A program made the position numbers and the translations under genes. Shown in pieces: positions 16,924 through 26,471 of a DNA stretch of 64,000 bases (position 1 is its first letter; each line of letters opens with the position of its first letter). This DNA is from Paenibacillus sp. BK033. Its GTDB lineage: Bacteria; Bacillota; Bacilli; Paenibacillales; Paenibacillaceae. The stretch is taken from positions 372,001-436,000 of the forward strand of contig NZ_SLVP01000005.1 in NCBI RefSeq assembly GCF_004345425.1. The letters run 5' to 3'. Under the pieces are notes generated by a model that was not told the origin of the DNA, made no database searches, and worked only from the letters and a program-made list of their open reading frames with translations.

Positions 16924-18573
16924 TTGAACAAGCTTATTCGTCTGGCCTGCACCGTTCTCTCCGTCTGCTCCGTCCTTCTGGGACTCTCCTCATGCAGTTC
17001 GGCGGAGCAAACTGGATCCGAAGCGGATAAACCGCTACGGATCAGCGTTTTCGCCCAGCAGGACGCTGGCCAGAACCTGAAGACTAACGATTTCTCCCGG
17101 CTGCTGGAACAGAAATTTAAGGTAAGCTTTAACTGGCAGACCATTCCGTACGAAGGGGCCAAGGAGAAACGCCAAATTTCGCTCGCGAACGGCCATTATC
17201 CCGATGCCTATATTCTGACAAGCTATATTGACCAGTTCTCGCAAGCAGACGTCATCCGCTATGGCAAGCAGGGGATCCTTTATCCGCTGAACGATCTCAT
17301 TGAACAGTATGCGCCTCATATAAAGGCAGCTTTCGAACAAGAGCCTGGACTTCGGGCGTTGAATACGGCTCCGGACGGTAATATATACGGTCTTGGCGCC
17401 TATAGCGATTGCTTCCATTGTTCGTATCCGTATAAGCTATGGTTAAACGATAAATGGCTGAAGAAGCTTGGACTCCAGATGCCAAAAACAACGGAGCAAT
17501 TACGCGAGGTGCTTCAGGCATTCAAGGATGGAGATCCGAATGGCAACGGCTTGCCGGATGAAATTCCGCTCAGCGGTTCGACCGAGGAGTTCGGCGTACG
17601 CGTGCTTCCGTATTTGATGAACGGATTCGTGTACGATGACGACCGGACCTACTTGAATGTGGCGGAGGGTAAAGTCAGCCTGGCCGCAGTCAAGCCCGAA
17701 TGGCGGGAAGGATTGAAGTACGTGAGGTCCTTGTATGATCAAGGGCTTATCGATATAGGCGCCTTTACGCAAAACTCCGACGCCTTCTACAAGTTGGGAG
17801 AGAATGCCGATGCGCAGATTTTGGGAGCGGGCACGGCCATGCATCCTGCAATCTTTGTAAATACCGGGCCAGGCAACAAGAGGGGGAGCGATTACGTGCC
17901 GGTTCCGCCTCTTGAGGGACCGCATGCCTCTTATGCTGTATATTATCCGTCCGGTATCATGCCTGGCGCCAAATTCGTGATTACAGACAAAGCAAGCCCG
18001 GAAGCGCGGATTGCGCTCATCCGAATCGCTGATTATCTCTTCACGCCGGAAGGTCAGGCCAATGCGGAAATCGGCAAGGAAGGCGTGGATTGGAGAAAAC
18101 CCGTGCAAGGGGAGCAGGCGCTGGATCCGGATATCCCGGCTGCGTTCGCCAGCATTGCGCCCAAAGAGGGGGATCCTCCGCACAATACGAGGTGGAGTGG
18201 AATGGGGCATTTCTATATGCCCAAGTCCTATCGGAACAGCTGGGTTCAGGATATGGATATTTACGCTCCGGGCGGATACGAGAGAAGGCTGTTTCAAGCT
18301 ACCGAATTATACGAAGGGCATGAGCCCAAGGAATATTTCCCGATGTGGTCCGTCTGGATCAACCCTGACAGCGCGGACGAAGCAAGTCTCTTGCAATCCA
18401 ACCTCAAGAACGAGATCGATGAGAGCGCGATGGAGTTTATCACCGGCCAAATGGATCCGGACAAGGACTGGACGTCCTATGTAACCAGACTGGAATCTCT
18501 CGATTCGGACCGTTACGTCGAGATTATGCAGCAAGCGTACGATAGATGGCTGCAGGAGAAAAACACAAAATAA
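16924..18573 (+). CDS. Extracellular solute-binding lipoprotein (LplA-like), copy 1
   Basis: 549 residues from a TTG start preceded by AGGGGGAG; this start gives a clean lipoprotein signal with lipobox LSSC (Cys24), whereas longer in-frame starts run into the upstream gene. Family 1 type sugar-binding protein. The motif FHCSYPYKLWLN and a calcium-loop-like DPNGNGLPDE are shared with the second binding protein at 20770. It follows the AraC gene by 13 bases and is followed by a strong terminator, so it is transcribed apart from the permeases. It is expected to capture oligosaccharides at the membrane. Confidence 0.85.
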   Translation: MNKLIRLACTVLSVCSVLLGLSSCSSAEQTGSEADKPLRISVFAQQDAGQNLKTNDFSRLLEQKFKVSFNWQTIPYEGAKEKRQISLANGHYPDAYILTSYIDQFSQADVIRYGKQGILYPLNDLIEQYAPHIKAAFEQEPGLRALNTAPDGNIYGLGAYSDCFHCSYPYKLWLNDKWLKKLGLQMPKTTEQLREVLQAFKDGDPNGNGLPDEIPLSGSTEEFGVRVLPYLMNGFVYDDDRTYLNVAEGKVSLAAVKPEWREGLKYVRSLYDQGLIDIGAFTQNSDAFYKLGENADAQILGAGTAMHPAIFVNTGPGNKRGSDYVPVPPLEGPHASYAVYYPSGIMPGAKFVITDKASPEARIALIRIADYLFTPEGQANAEIGKEGVDWRKPVQGEQALDPDIPAAFASIAPKEGDPPHNTRWSGMGHFYMPKSYRNSWVQDMDIYAPGGYERRLFQATELYEGHEPKEYFPMWSVWINPDSADEASLLQSNLKNEIDESAMEFITGQMDPDKDWTSYVTRLESLDSDRYVEIMQQAYDRWLQEKNTK

Positions 18574-18579
18574 TGCTTT

Positions 18580-18614
18580 AGGCCGGCCGCGGCATACGCG
18601 GCCGGCCTTTTTGC
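18580..18614 (+). terminator. Strong terminator between binding protein 1 and permease genes
   Basis: Perfect 12-bp GC-rich stem AGGCCGGCCGCG/CGCGGCCGGCCT, 5-base loop, T run. Confidence 0.9.
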
Positions 18615-18750
18615 TTGAGATGTACGGTATCGCAGGAGCAAAATGGCCGCACTATGCGGAAATGTCCCTATATTTTCGGGAGATTTGTACGCTGAATGAC
18701 GCAATTGTACCTATTCCGGGACCCTAAAAATCACCTATGATCGAACCTGT

Positions 18751-18764
18751 AGAAAGCGCTGTCA
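18751..18764 (+). promoter_or_regulatory. Candidate cre site before permease operon
   Basis: AGAAAGCGCTGTCA matches the cre consensus at 12 of 14 positions, 44 bases before the permease start. Nearly the same sequence occurs at the alpha-galactosidase promoter (52131-52144). Confidence 0.5.
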
Positions 18765-18807
18765 TCCATCAAGACGCGGTTTACTCAATTAATTAGGGGG
18801 GATTCGT

Positions 18808-19731
18808 TTGGAAGCCGCCGGCAAACGTCTCAGCGCAAGAAAGAGCTTCGCTAGACACTGGCAATTGTATCTTATCGTTGCACCGCCGCTGTTGTTCTTT
18901 ATCGTTTTCAAATACTATCCGATGCTGAACGCGGTGCTGGCCTTCAAAGACTATTACGTCACGAAAGGCATATGGGGAAGCCCTTGGGTTGGGTTCCACA
19001 ACTTCAGATTGTTCTTTGAGAATCCGATATTCGGCTCGCTTGTGAAAAACACGCTTATGCTCAGCTTCTATTTGCTGCTTGCCGGATTCCCGATTCCGAT
19101 TCTGCTGGCTTTGATGCTGAACGAGGTACGGGCTCAGAAATTCAAACGCTTCGTGCAGCTCGTGACCTTCGCGCCGTACTTTATCTCTACGGTAGTCATG
19201 GTATCGATTATCATGCTGTTCCTGGCGCCAAGGCTTGGTTTCGTGAATGTGCTAATGAATCACCTGGGCATGGAATCGGTTAATTTTCTAGGCAGTCCCG
19301 GCATGTTCTCATCGATCTATGTCTGGTCAGACATTTGGCAAACGGCCGGCTATTCTGCCGTGATCTATCTAGCCGCGTTATCGGGAATTGACCCAACCCT
19401 GTATGAAGCCGCAAGGGTGGACGGCGCATCGCGCTTTCAGAAGATTTGGAACGTCGATCTGCCGGGCATTCTGCCAACGATCTCCATCATTCTTATTCTG
19501 AATGTCGGGAACGTCATGGCGATTGGCTTCGAGAAAGTGTACTTGCTCCAGAACAAGCTGAATATCGCCAACTCCGAGATCATCGCAACATACGTGTACA
19601 AGATCGGCTTGCTGAACGCGAACTACAGCTTCGCGACGGCTGTCGGCTTGTTCAACTCGGTTATCAATCTTGTTCTGCTGTTTACGGTTAACGCACTGGC
19701 ACGTCGGTTTTTGAAATCCAGCATCTGGTAA
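18808..19731 (+). CDS. lplB: Sugar ABC transporter permease (LplB type)
   Basis: 307 residues, about six membrane spans. The EAA loop is YEAARVDGASRFQKIWNVDLPGI near residues 197-219. TTG start with AGGGGGGAT five bases upstream. It forms the channel with the YtcP-type permease that follows 15 bases later. No ATPase gene lies here; in this family a shared MsmX-type ATPase encoded elsewhere usually energises several importers. The first gene after the cre-bearing promoter region. Confidence 0.9.
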   Translation: MEAAGKRLSARKSFARHWQLYLIVAPPLLFFIVFKYYPMLNAVLAFKDYYVTKGIWGSPWVGFHNFRLFFENPIFGSLVKNTLMLSFYLLLAGFPIPILLALMLNEVRAQKFKRFVQLVTFAPYFISTVVMVSIIMLFLAPRLGFVNVLMNHLGMESVNFLGSPGMFSSIYVWSDIWQTAGYSAVIYLAALSGIDPTLYEAARVDGASRFQKIWNVDLPGILPTISIILILNVGNVMAIGFEKVYLLQNKLNIANSEIIATYVYKIGLLNANYSFATAVGLFNSVINLVLLFTVNALARRFLKSSIW

Positions 19732-19746
19732 CGAAGAGGTGTTTGC

Positions 19747-20655
19747 ATGGCTAATGTGGCAAAGGTAAGGAACAAAATCAGAGAATCATCGGGCGATAAG
19801 GCATTTCTAATCACCGTATACATCATTCTTGGGCTTGTGCTTGTCGCCGTACTCTATCCGCTGATTTATATCTTAAGCAGTTCGTTCAGCAGTCCGTCCG
19901 CCGTCTCTGCAGGCAAGGTCTGGTTGTGGCCGGTGGATGTCTCGCTTAAGGGTTATGAAGCGCTATTCAAAAACTCGCAGGTGCTGACCGGTTACGGCAA
20001 TTCGCTGCTGTATACGGTATCGGGAACGCTCGTCAGCGTCACATTGACTATCATGCTGGCGTATCCGCTGTCGCGTTCCACCTTCTTTGGACGCAACGTC
20101 ATCATGATGATTATCACGTTTACGATGCTGTTCAGCGGCGGTTTGATTCCAACCTACATGGTTGTGAAGAGCCTCGGCCTTATTGATACCAGATGGGCGC
20201 TCATTATTCCGAACGCGGTCTGGGTATGGCAGGTTATTATCGCAAGGTCGTTCTTCCAGCAATCGATTCCGTCCGAGCTTGTCGAGGCAAGCGAAATCGA
20301 CGGCTGCAGCGATTTGCGCTTCATGCGCAGCGTCGTGCTGTCGTTATCCAAGCCGATAATCGCGGTACTGATCATCATGTATGCGGTAGGGCAGTGGAAC
20401 GCCTACTTCGATGCCTTGATTTATTTGAAATCGGACAGCAAGTATCCGCTGCAGCTCATTTTGCGAAGCATCATCATCCAAAACAACAGCGGCAGCGCCA
20501 ACATGGACGCCTTGAAGCAGGTTGAACGCCAGCAGCTGGCGGAGCTTCTCAAATATTCGCTGATTGTGGTGGCAACGCTTCCCGTGCTCATTATCTATCC
20601 GTTTGTGCAGCGTTATTTCGTGCAGGGGATGCTTGTCGGCTCCGTCAAGGGCTAA
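19747..20655 (+). CDS. ytcP: Sugar ABC transporter permease (LplC/YtcP type)
   Basis: 302 residues. The EAA loop is VEASEIDGCSDLRFMRSVVLSLSKPI. Six predicted spans, beginning after a cytoplasmic N-terminus. GAAGAGGTG ribosome site seven bases before the ATG. It forms the heterodimeric channel with the preceding permease. The family takes up complex oligosaccharides, many derived from uronic-acid polymers, which fits the neighbouring beta-helix enzymes. Confidence 0.9.
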   Translation: MANVAKVRNKIRESSGDKAFLITVYIILGLVLVAVLYPLIYILSSSFSSPSAVSAGKVWLWPVDVSLKGYEALFKNSQVLTGYGNSLLYTVSGTLVSVTLTIMLAYPLSRSTFFGRNVIMMIITFTMLFSGGLIPTYMVVKSLGLIDTRWALIIPNAVWVWQVIIARSFFQQSIPSELVEASEIDGCSDLRFMRSVVLSLSKPIIAVLIIMYAVGQWNAYFDALIYLKSDSKYPLQLILRSIIIQNNSGSANMDALKQVERQQLAELLKYSLIVVATLPVLIIYPFVQRYFVQGMLVGSVKG

Positions 20656-20769
20656 TCCGGCTGAGACAAGGTGAAAGGGGGAATGCCGTTCAAAAGCGCA
20701 GCGAGAAGCACGAACTCAATACAAAATTAGCAACACCTAACGGAATTCATTAAAAGGGAGCGATTGCAC

Positions 20770-22464
20770 GTGTTAAAACAGAGAATGGTTATTCTGCTCG
20801 TGACAGTCTTAATGGTCACCCTGGTCATGTCGGCTTGCTCGAAAAACAACGCAGGCAACAATGCGCCGGCCAGCAACAAACCCGCTAACAGCGCTTCAAC
20901 AAACACCGAAACCGAAAAACCGTCCGCACCCGTAGATATTAAGCTGTTCGCGGTGCAGGAGCCTAATATCGACCTGGCAACCAACAAGTTCACGAAATTC
21001 GTGGAAGAGAAATTCAACATCAAATTCAATTTCGAAGCCATCCCTTCGGACGGTGCCAAGGAGAAACGCCAAATTTCCCTGGCGAGCGGCGATTTCCCGG
21101 ATGCCTACATGCTAACGGCCTATATCGATCAATTCTCGCAAGCTGACTTGATCAAATACGGTAAGCAAGGCGTACTTATTCCGCTGAACGACCTGATCGA
21201 TAAATACGCGCCGAACATCAAGCAAGCGCTTGAGAGCAATGCGGACTTCAAAGCGTTCAGCGTTGCGCCGGACGGCAACATCTACGGTCTTCCTGCATAC
21301 TCGCAATGCTTCCACTGTTCGTATCCGAACAAGTTGTGGCTGAATACGAGCTGGCTGGAAAAGCTGAACCTGGAAATGCCAAAAACAACCGAAGACTTCA
21401 AAAAGGTGCTTGAAGCGTTTAAAAACCAAGATCCAAACGGAAACGGCAAGAAAGACGAGGTACCGCTGAGCGGTTCGACGGAAGAGTTCGGCGTACACGT
21501 TGTTCCTTACCTGATGAATGCTTTCGTCTACGACGACGACCGCAACCATCTGATGCTGCAAGACGGCAAGGTAGGCTCCGCCGCGGTTACGGACGAATGG
21601 AAGCAAGGCCTGGCGTACATTAAATCGTTGTATGACGAAGGCTTGATTGATCCGGGCGCGTTTACGCAAAATGCCGAAGCGTTCAAAAAAATCGGCGAAA
21701 ACGGCGATGCGCAAATTCTTGGCGCCGGCGCCGGCATGCACCCTGCCATTTTCCTTAACATTGACCATGGCAATAAGAACTCGAAGGACTACAACCCGCT
21801 TCCGCCGCTTACAGGCCCCGGAGGCGTATCTCTCGCAACGCATGACGGCGGTGGCGTATCTCCTGGAGCCAAGTTTGCGATCACAAGCAAAGCAAGCGAA
21901 GAAAAGCAAATCGCTCTCATTAAGTTGGTTGACTACATGTTTACTCCGGAAGGCCAAACCAACGGCGCGTCCGGTATGAAAGGCATTGACTGGACGGATC
22001 CGAAGGAAGGCGATCTTGCGCTTGGAGAGAACGTGAAGCCTATGGTAGCGCCTATTCCTACGACGGAAGGCGAAGCACCGCGCAACGCCGGCTGGAGCGG
22101 CATGGCTCACTTCTATATGCCGAAAGAATACCGCGACAGCTGGGTACAAGGCACAGACATTTACGATTCCGCGAACTATGAACGCCGTCTGTATCAAGCA
22201 ACGCTGCTCTACCAAGGCCATGAGCCAAAAGAATTGTTCCCGCTTTGGGCGATTTGGCTCGATCCAGCCGAAGTGGACGAAGCAACCATGCTTCAAACCA
22301 ACATCAAAACGTACATTGACGAGAACGAGCTGCAATTCATTACCGGTCACAAGAGCCTCGACAAGGACTGGGACAGCTACTTGAAGGGACTTAAAGACTT
22401 GAAGCTCGACCGTTACCTGGAAATTTTGCAAAAAGCCTATGACGCCTCCACGTTCAAAAAATAA
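20770..22464 (+). CDS. lplA: Extracellular solute-binding lipoprotein (LplA-like), copy 2
   Basis: 564 residues from GTG at 20770 (AAAGGGAG nine bases upstream; a TTG six bases earlier is too close). Lipobox MSAC with Cys23, then a Ser/Asn/Thr linker. Paralogous to copy 1: GAKEKRQISLA, YIDQFSQAD, CFHCSYPNKLWLN and GSTEEFGV are conserved, and the calcium-loop-like DPNGNGKKDE is present. It follows the permeases directly, so it is probably their main partner, with copy 1 an alternative binding protein of different specificity. Confidence 0.88.
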   Translation: MLKQRMVILLVTVLMVTLVMSACSKNNAGNNAPASNKPANSASTNTETEKPSAPVDIKLFAVQEPNIDLATNKFTKFVEEKFNIKFNFEAIPSDGAKEKRQISLASGDFPDAYMLTAYIDQFSQADLIKYGKQGVLIPLNDLIDKYAPNIKQALESNADFKAFSVAPDGNIYGLPAYSQCFHCSYPNKLWLNTSWLEKLNLEMPKTTEDFKKVLEAFKNQDPNGNGKKDEVPLSGSTEEFGVHVVPYLMNAFVYDDDRNHLMLQDGKVGSAAVTDEWKQGLAYIKSLYDEGLIDPGAFTQNAEAFKKIGENGDAQILGAGAGMHPAIFLNIDHGNKNSKDYNPLPPLTGPGGVSLATHDGGGVSPGAKFAITSKASEEKQIALIKLVDYMFTPEGQTNGASGMKGIDWTDPKEGDLALGENVKPMVAPIPTTEGEAPRNAGWSGMAHFYMPKEYRDSWVQGTDIYDSANYERRLYQATLLYQGHEPKELFPLWAIWLDPAEVDEATMLQTNIKTYIDENELQFITGHKSLDKDWDSYLKGLKDLKLDRYLEILQKAYDASTFKK

Positions 22465-22470
22465 TCATGA

Positions 22471-22512
22471 AATAGCGGCTCCACGTGATTTTACGGGGAG
22501 CCGCTATTATTA
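22471..22512. terminator. Bidirectional terminator between sugar operon and ger operon
   Basis: AATAGCGGCTCC/GGAGCCGCTATT 12-bp stem with extra inner pairing. It sits between convergent genes; an A-rich left and T/A-rich right flank allow use in both directions. Confidence 0.8.
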
Positions 22513-22535
22513 ATCGGAATAGCTTCGCGGGGTTA

Positions 22536-23624
22536 TCACTCCGTTTTAACCAGCCTTCTTCTAACGGATGTCATGATCCATAGGCCTATCGGAATGCCAA
22601 TCGCGCAGACGGGAATAACAATCATCTCCCATAATCTTTGGAGCATCATGATGGCCGATTCATTTGGGATTATCATCGCGATAAGATAGATTAGTGGAGC
22701 AGTGAGCCAGAAAGGGCGTTTCCAGGACTTGATCCGGAAGCACTGGGCTATTTCATAGCTGGTAATGAACAGGTACAGCGATATTTTCGCAAATACTCCG
22801 AATATCCAAATAAAGATGACAAGAATATCCATGTTCTGAATGAAATTCAAAATGTTGATCGACCGCACCAGCATGAAATAGGGGAATCGAAGCTCCTGAG
22901 CCACCGTCGGACCAAACACCATCAGAACCATCAGCGTGGACAGGACAAGCATTACGCCCGTCAACCACACGCTCGCCAAGGACTTCTTCAAAATATGCTT
23001 GGGATTGGAAACAAACGACAACAGGACAAGCGCCATAAAGGATTCGGCCAGAAACGAAGCCGGTGCGAAGGAGGCGCGTACGATTTCCGTCAGGCTAGAA
23101 TCACCCAAGACCGGCAGCAAATTAACCCATCTCGCGTTGGTTGCATTCAGCAAAAAACTCACCAGCAGCGTCAGAATCGTCAGAGGTCCCGCGATTCCGC
23201 AAAAACGGCCGATTCCCGTAATCCCGCTTGTACCCGTCAAATAAATGGCAGCCGTCAGAATCATCGCCATCAGCACCCATACCGGCGTTTTGTCCAGCAG
23301 GATGAGATGAAGGAAATCCGCGAAGGAACGCAGCACATCACCTGATAAAATAAACCAGGCCGCAAAATAGGGAAGGGTGACGATTTTGCCCAGCCATGGG
23401 CCAAAGAGCTCTCTGCTGAATTGGGCCAGACTTTGGCCGGGATGCAGCATGCCAACTTTGACGACCAGCAACGTGATTGCCCCGCCTAGCAGACAAGCAA
23501 GCAGCATGGACATCCAGGCGTCTTGCCCGGCCATCTCCACGGCAGGCGAGATGCGAAGCCAGACCGCCATCACTACTTCCACAGTCGCCATGATCCAAAA
23601 TAATTGCCACCCCGTAATTTTCAT
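22536..23624 (-). CDS. Spore germination receptor subunit B (GerB family)
   Basis: 362 residues, about ten membrane helices, amino-acid-permease-like (APC) fold typical of GerAB/GerBB proteins. GerB subunits bind the germinant in the spore inner membrane. The ribosome site GGAAAGGACG precedes the ATG. It is the last gene of the A-C-B operon. The germinant cannot be predicted from the sequence. Confidence 0.88.
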   Translation of the reverse strand: MKITGWQLFWIMATVEVVMAVWLRISPAVEMAGQDAWMSMLLACLLGGAITLLVVKVGMLHPGQSLAQFSRELFGPWLGKIVTLPYFAAWFILSGDVLRSFADFLHLILLDKTPVWVLMAMILTAAIYLTGTSGITGIGRFCGIAGPLTILTLLVSFLLNATNARWVNLLPVLGDSSLTEIVRASFAPASFLAESFMALVLLSFVSNPKHILKKSLASVWLTGVMLVLSTLMVLMVFGPTVAQELRFPYFMLVRSINILNFIQNMDILVIFIWIFGVFAKISLYLFITSYEIAQCFRIKSWKRPFWLTAPLIYLIAMIIPNESAIMMLQRLWEMIVIPVCAIGIPIGLWIMTSVRRRLVKTE

Positions 23625-23658
23625 TGCCTTCGTCCTTTCCTGCCCGGCTGCAGAACCA

Positions 23659-24801
23659 TCATATCGAAGAATTGGTTTGTCCCGGATCCTCGTACCGAAG
23701 CTGTACCTCTACGGTAACCGGAATTCTGCTGAACGTCTCGTTCCAGTTATTTTGCAACTGTTTCCATTCACCGGGGTATTTGTTGTGAACATGCCGGCCG
23801 ATTCCGAAAATATCCGCTTTATATTGCTTTTGGGCTTTGAAGACAAGCTTGTTCACGGCCCGTTCAACTTCCCGGCTTAGGATTTCCTCGATTTTGCGGA
23901 GTTGCTTTTCTTGGGAAGGATCCCTCATGGAATTGTTTTCCACAAGGCTGCCTTTACCGCTTAAATGAATATGCACGCGCATTCCGTTCGAGTCTTTGGC
24001 CACGCGGATTCGACTCTTGAGAGCTTGCGCCCTTAAGCTGATACTGCCGCTCGATTGGCTTCCCGAGGTTGAGACGGTAAGCGATCTTTGTCTTCCCTTA
24101 ATCCAATTCGCGTAATACGATTCATCGGGCTTCAAAAATCCGGTCAGCTTATGCGAATTTTCCTTATTCAGAATCGCTGCTCCCGAGTAGATGAACCTTT
24201 TTGTGGTCGAATGGTAGCTAACGGCCGGCAACAAGACGGTCCCGCCTTTTGGCCGCGATTCGCACAGAAATTCCCTATAGTAATAAGGCTTCATCCCCAG
24301 TGCTGACTGAACGCTGCCCAAGGCTGTGCTGATCAACGGATCAAAGACCGGCTCCGTGGCTAGAATCTCCTTGGCCGTACCGTCTTTCACCACAAAAATG
24401 ACGGATCTCATTTCCGATTTCGGGTTGCGCACGACCATATCCAAATATTTGTCCATTCCTTGCTCGGCCATTCGCTGGCCAATCAGAATCGTCTGGCGAT
24501 GCGCATAGAACAAGGTACGGGAGAGCTGCGTCTGAAGATTTTGACCCGCATCCATAAAGTCCTTGCCGGAGGCGCTGACCACTACAAAGCTTCTTTTCTT
24601 GCTAGGTCCGGTATCCGGACCGCCTAGACCAGCCGGAACGGCAATCTGGGAACTGACCTCCAGCCTGCCGTCCGCATTCATATCCAGCCCTCCGCCGATA
24701 ACAATCGCCAGCTGGTTGGGCTCCTTAAGATTCCAGCAGCCGGCCGTTACAGTCGACAGAATCAGTAAGAGGCAAATGGTTGTCATCGATTTTTTCAACA
24801 A
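23659..24801 (-). CDS. Spore germination receptor subunit C (Ger(x)C lipoprotein)
   Basis: 380 residues from TTG. Lipoprotein signal with lipobox TAGC, followed at once by WNLKEPNQLAIVIGGG, the conserved N-terminus of Ger(x)C proteins. It is a lipid-anchored outer-leaflet component of a germinant receptor. It starts 11 bases after the GerA-subunit stop, indicating co-transcription and probably translational coupling. Confidence 0.9.
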   Translation of the reverse strand: MLKKSMTTICLLLILSTVTAGCWNLKEPNQLAIVIGGGLDMNADGRLEVSSQIAVPAGLGGPDTGPSKKRSFVVVSASGKDFMDAGQNLQTQLSRTLFYAHRQTILIGQRMAEQGMDKYLDMVVRNPKSEMRSVIFVVKDGTAKEILATEPVFDPLISTALGSVQSALGMKPYYYREFLCESRPKGGTVLLPAVSYHSTTKRFIYSGAAILNKENSHKLTGFLKPDESYYANWIKGRQRSLTVSTSGSQSSGSISLRAQALKSRIRVAKDSNGMRVHIHLSGKGSLVENNSMRDPSQEKQLRKIEEILSREVERAVNKLVFKAQKQYKADIFGIGRHVHNKYPGEWKQLQNNWNETFSRIPVTVEVQLRYEDPGQTNSSI

Positions 24802-24812
24802 TGGATCCCGCC

Positions 24813-26273
24813 TTAACTCATACGCTTTCTGGGCCTTCTCAAAAAAACATTTTTCAGCTTGCTTTTGCTGGCCGGTGCGATCGGTTCAAGATACGGCGTG
24901 CCAAGCGGACTTAGTTGAATCAGATGGGATAGAATCATGATCAATCCAAGCGCCACGCCAAACAGACCAAATAATCCGGACAGAACCAGCAGCGGGAATC
25001 TCAGCATTCTAAAGGGATAACCGAACCGGTAACGCGGAATAACAAAGGACGAGATACCGGCTGCCGATACGACGATGACAATGGGAGCCGAAATAATTCC
25101 CGCTTGCACAGCGGCTTGGCCGATGACCAACGCTCCCACGATACTGACCAGCGGACCGATTTGCTGCGGCAATCGAATTCCGGCTTCCCTTAATCCTTCA
25201 AACATAAATTCCATCAGAAACACCTCGATCACCGTTGGAAAAGGGGATTGTTCTCTAAGCCCCGTAATGCTGAGCATCAGCTTTGGAGGCATCATCTCGG
25301 GATGATACGTAGTCAACGCGATATAAATAGACGGGAAGAGGAGCGAAAAAAGAGCGAACGAATAGCGGATCCACCGGTTCATGGTTACATACAAGAAACG
25401 TTCGTAATAATCGTCCGGTGCCTGTAGACCGTCCCAGAACGTCATCGGAACGACCAGAACGATCGGAGAACCATTTACGAAGACGGCTATTCTCCCTTCC
25501 AGCAGACCAGCGGACACGACATCGGCCCGCTCGGTGCTTTGCATTTGCGGAAACGGTGAATAGCCGGTGTCTTCGATATATTCTTCGATATAGCCGGATT
25601 CCAGAACGCTCTGAATATCGATCGCGTCGATTCTAGTCCTTACTTCATTGACCAAAGCAGGGGAGGAAAGACCTTCGATATAGGCAAGAACGACCTCGGT
25701 TTTCGTCAATTTGCCGATTTGAAATGCTTCCATCTTTAGATCCGGCGTCACGATAATCCGCCTGAGCAGCGTGGTATTCGTTCGAAGCAGCTCCGTGAAG
25801 CTTTCACGGGTTCCGCGCAGGGCCGCTTCGGTGGAAGGCTCTTCAATGGACCGCGTTTCGAATTGGGAAACATCCGCAAGAAGAACGAATGGATCGCCAT
25901 CTGCAAGGAACGCTACATTTCCTTTTAAAATAAGGTCTGAGGCTTCTTCGAATCGGGTTACCCTCTGGGTCTGCAAAGCCGCAATAAGCTCCATATCCAG
26001 CATTTGGGCCAGGCTTCCGAGTGTCCCGAGCCCCTGGGGAACTCCTTCATACAGCAAAGGTTTAAGGATTGCGTTCTGAACAAGATCCTTATCGATCATG
26101 CCGTCGACGTACACCAATAGAAGGATGGCATTGCCTTGCAAGGTTAAGCGGCGGAAGACCACATCCGAACAGTTCGCGAATATGGACCGGAATGCTCGCT
26201 CATTATCGGAAAGGGAAGAATGAACAGTCATGGCCATGCTCATTTGTGAAATGGTGCGTTCGTTTGAAGACAT
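24813..26273 (-). CDS. Spore germination receptor subunit A (GerA family)
   Basis: 486 residues. Soluble N-terminal region (about 1-270, NAILLLVYVDGMIDKDLVQNAILKPLL), then four to five membrane helices containing PPKLMLSITGLREQSPFP, the hallmark of GerAA-type subunits, and a short basic cytoplasmic tail (KNVFLRRPRKRM). First gene of the receptor operon. The normal partner set A, B and C is complete here, with gene order A-C-B. It should be expressed in the forespore, but I could not pick out a convincing sigma-G promoter. Confidence 0.9.
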   Translation of the reverse strand: MSSNERTISQMSMAMTVHSSLSDNERAFRSIFANCSDVVFRRLTLQGNAILLLVYVDGMIDKDLVQNAILKPLLYEGVPQGLGTLGSLAQMLDMELIAALQTQRVTRFEEASDLILKGNVAFLADGDPFVLLADVSQFETRSIEEPSTEAALRGTRESFTELLRTNTTLLRRIIVTPDLKMEAFQIGKLTKTEVVLAYIEGLSSPALVNEVRTRIDAIDIQSVLESGYIEEYIEDTGYSPFPQMQSTERADVVSAGLLEGRIAVFVNGSPIVLVVPMTFWDGLQAPDDYYERFLYVTMNRWIRYSFALFSLLFPSIYIALTTYHPEMMPPKLMLSITGLREQSPFPTVIEVFLMEFMFEGLREAGIRLPQQIGPLVSIVGALVIGQAAVQAGIISAPIVIVVSAAGISSFVIPRYRFGYPFRMLRFPLLVLSGLFGLFGVALGLIMILSHLIQLSPLGTPYLEPIAPASKSKLKNVFLRRPRKRMS

Positions 26274-26404
26274 TGGAGTTCATGCACCTGCCACTGGAAA
26301 AGTTTTGTGTATCTAGATACTATACCCAAACCATTTGCTCACTACACTATATCTCAAACTTGTTTCTTCCTGCGGGTATATACACGTTCGGAAAAGATCG
26401 ACAA

Positions 26405-26437
26405 ACAGCCTCCGTCGTATGTTGCGCGGAGGCCGTT
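26405..26437 (-). terminator. Terminator after ABC exporter operon
   Basis: On the minus strand, GCCTCCG/CGGAGGC stem followed by TGTTTGTCGATCTTTT, just after the last permease gene of the operon. Confidence 0.6.
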
Positions 26438-26471
26438 CGTTCAGGTGGAGAGTGGAGGAGAGCTCCTGAGG

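Noticed and set aside
18580..18614. GC-rich palindrome as a regulator site
   Set aside because: Position after a stop codon, perfect stem and T tail fit a terminator better.
21112..22431. 439-codon open frame opposite the second binding-protein gene
   Set aside because: Same reason: shadow of a strongly biased coding sequence, without start signals or motifs.
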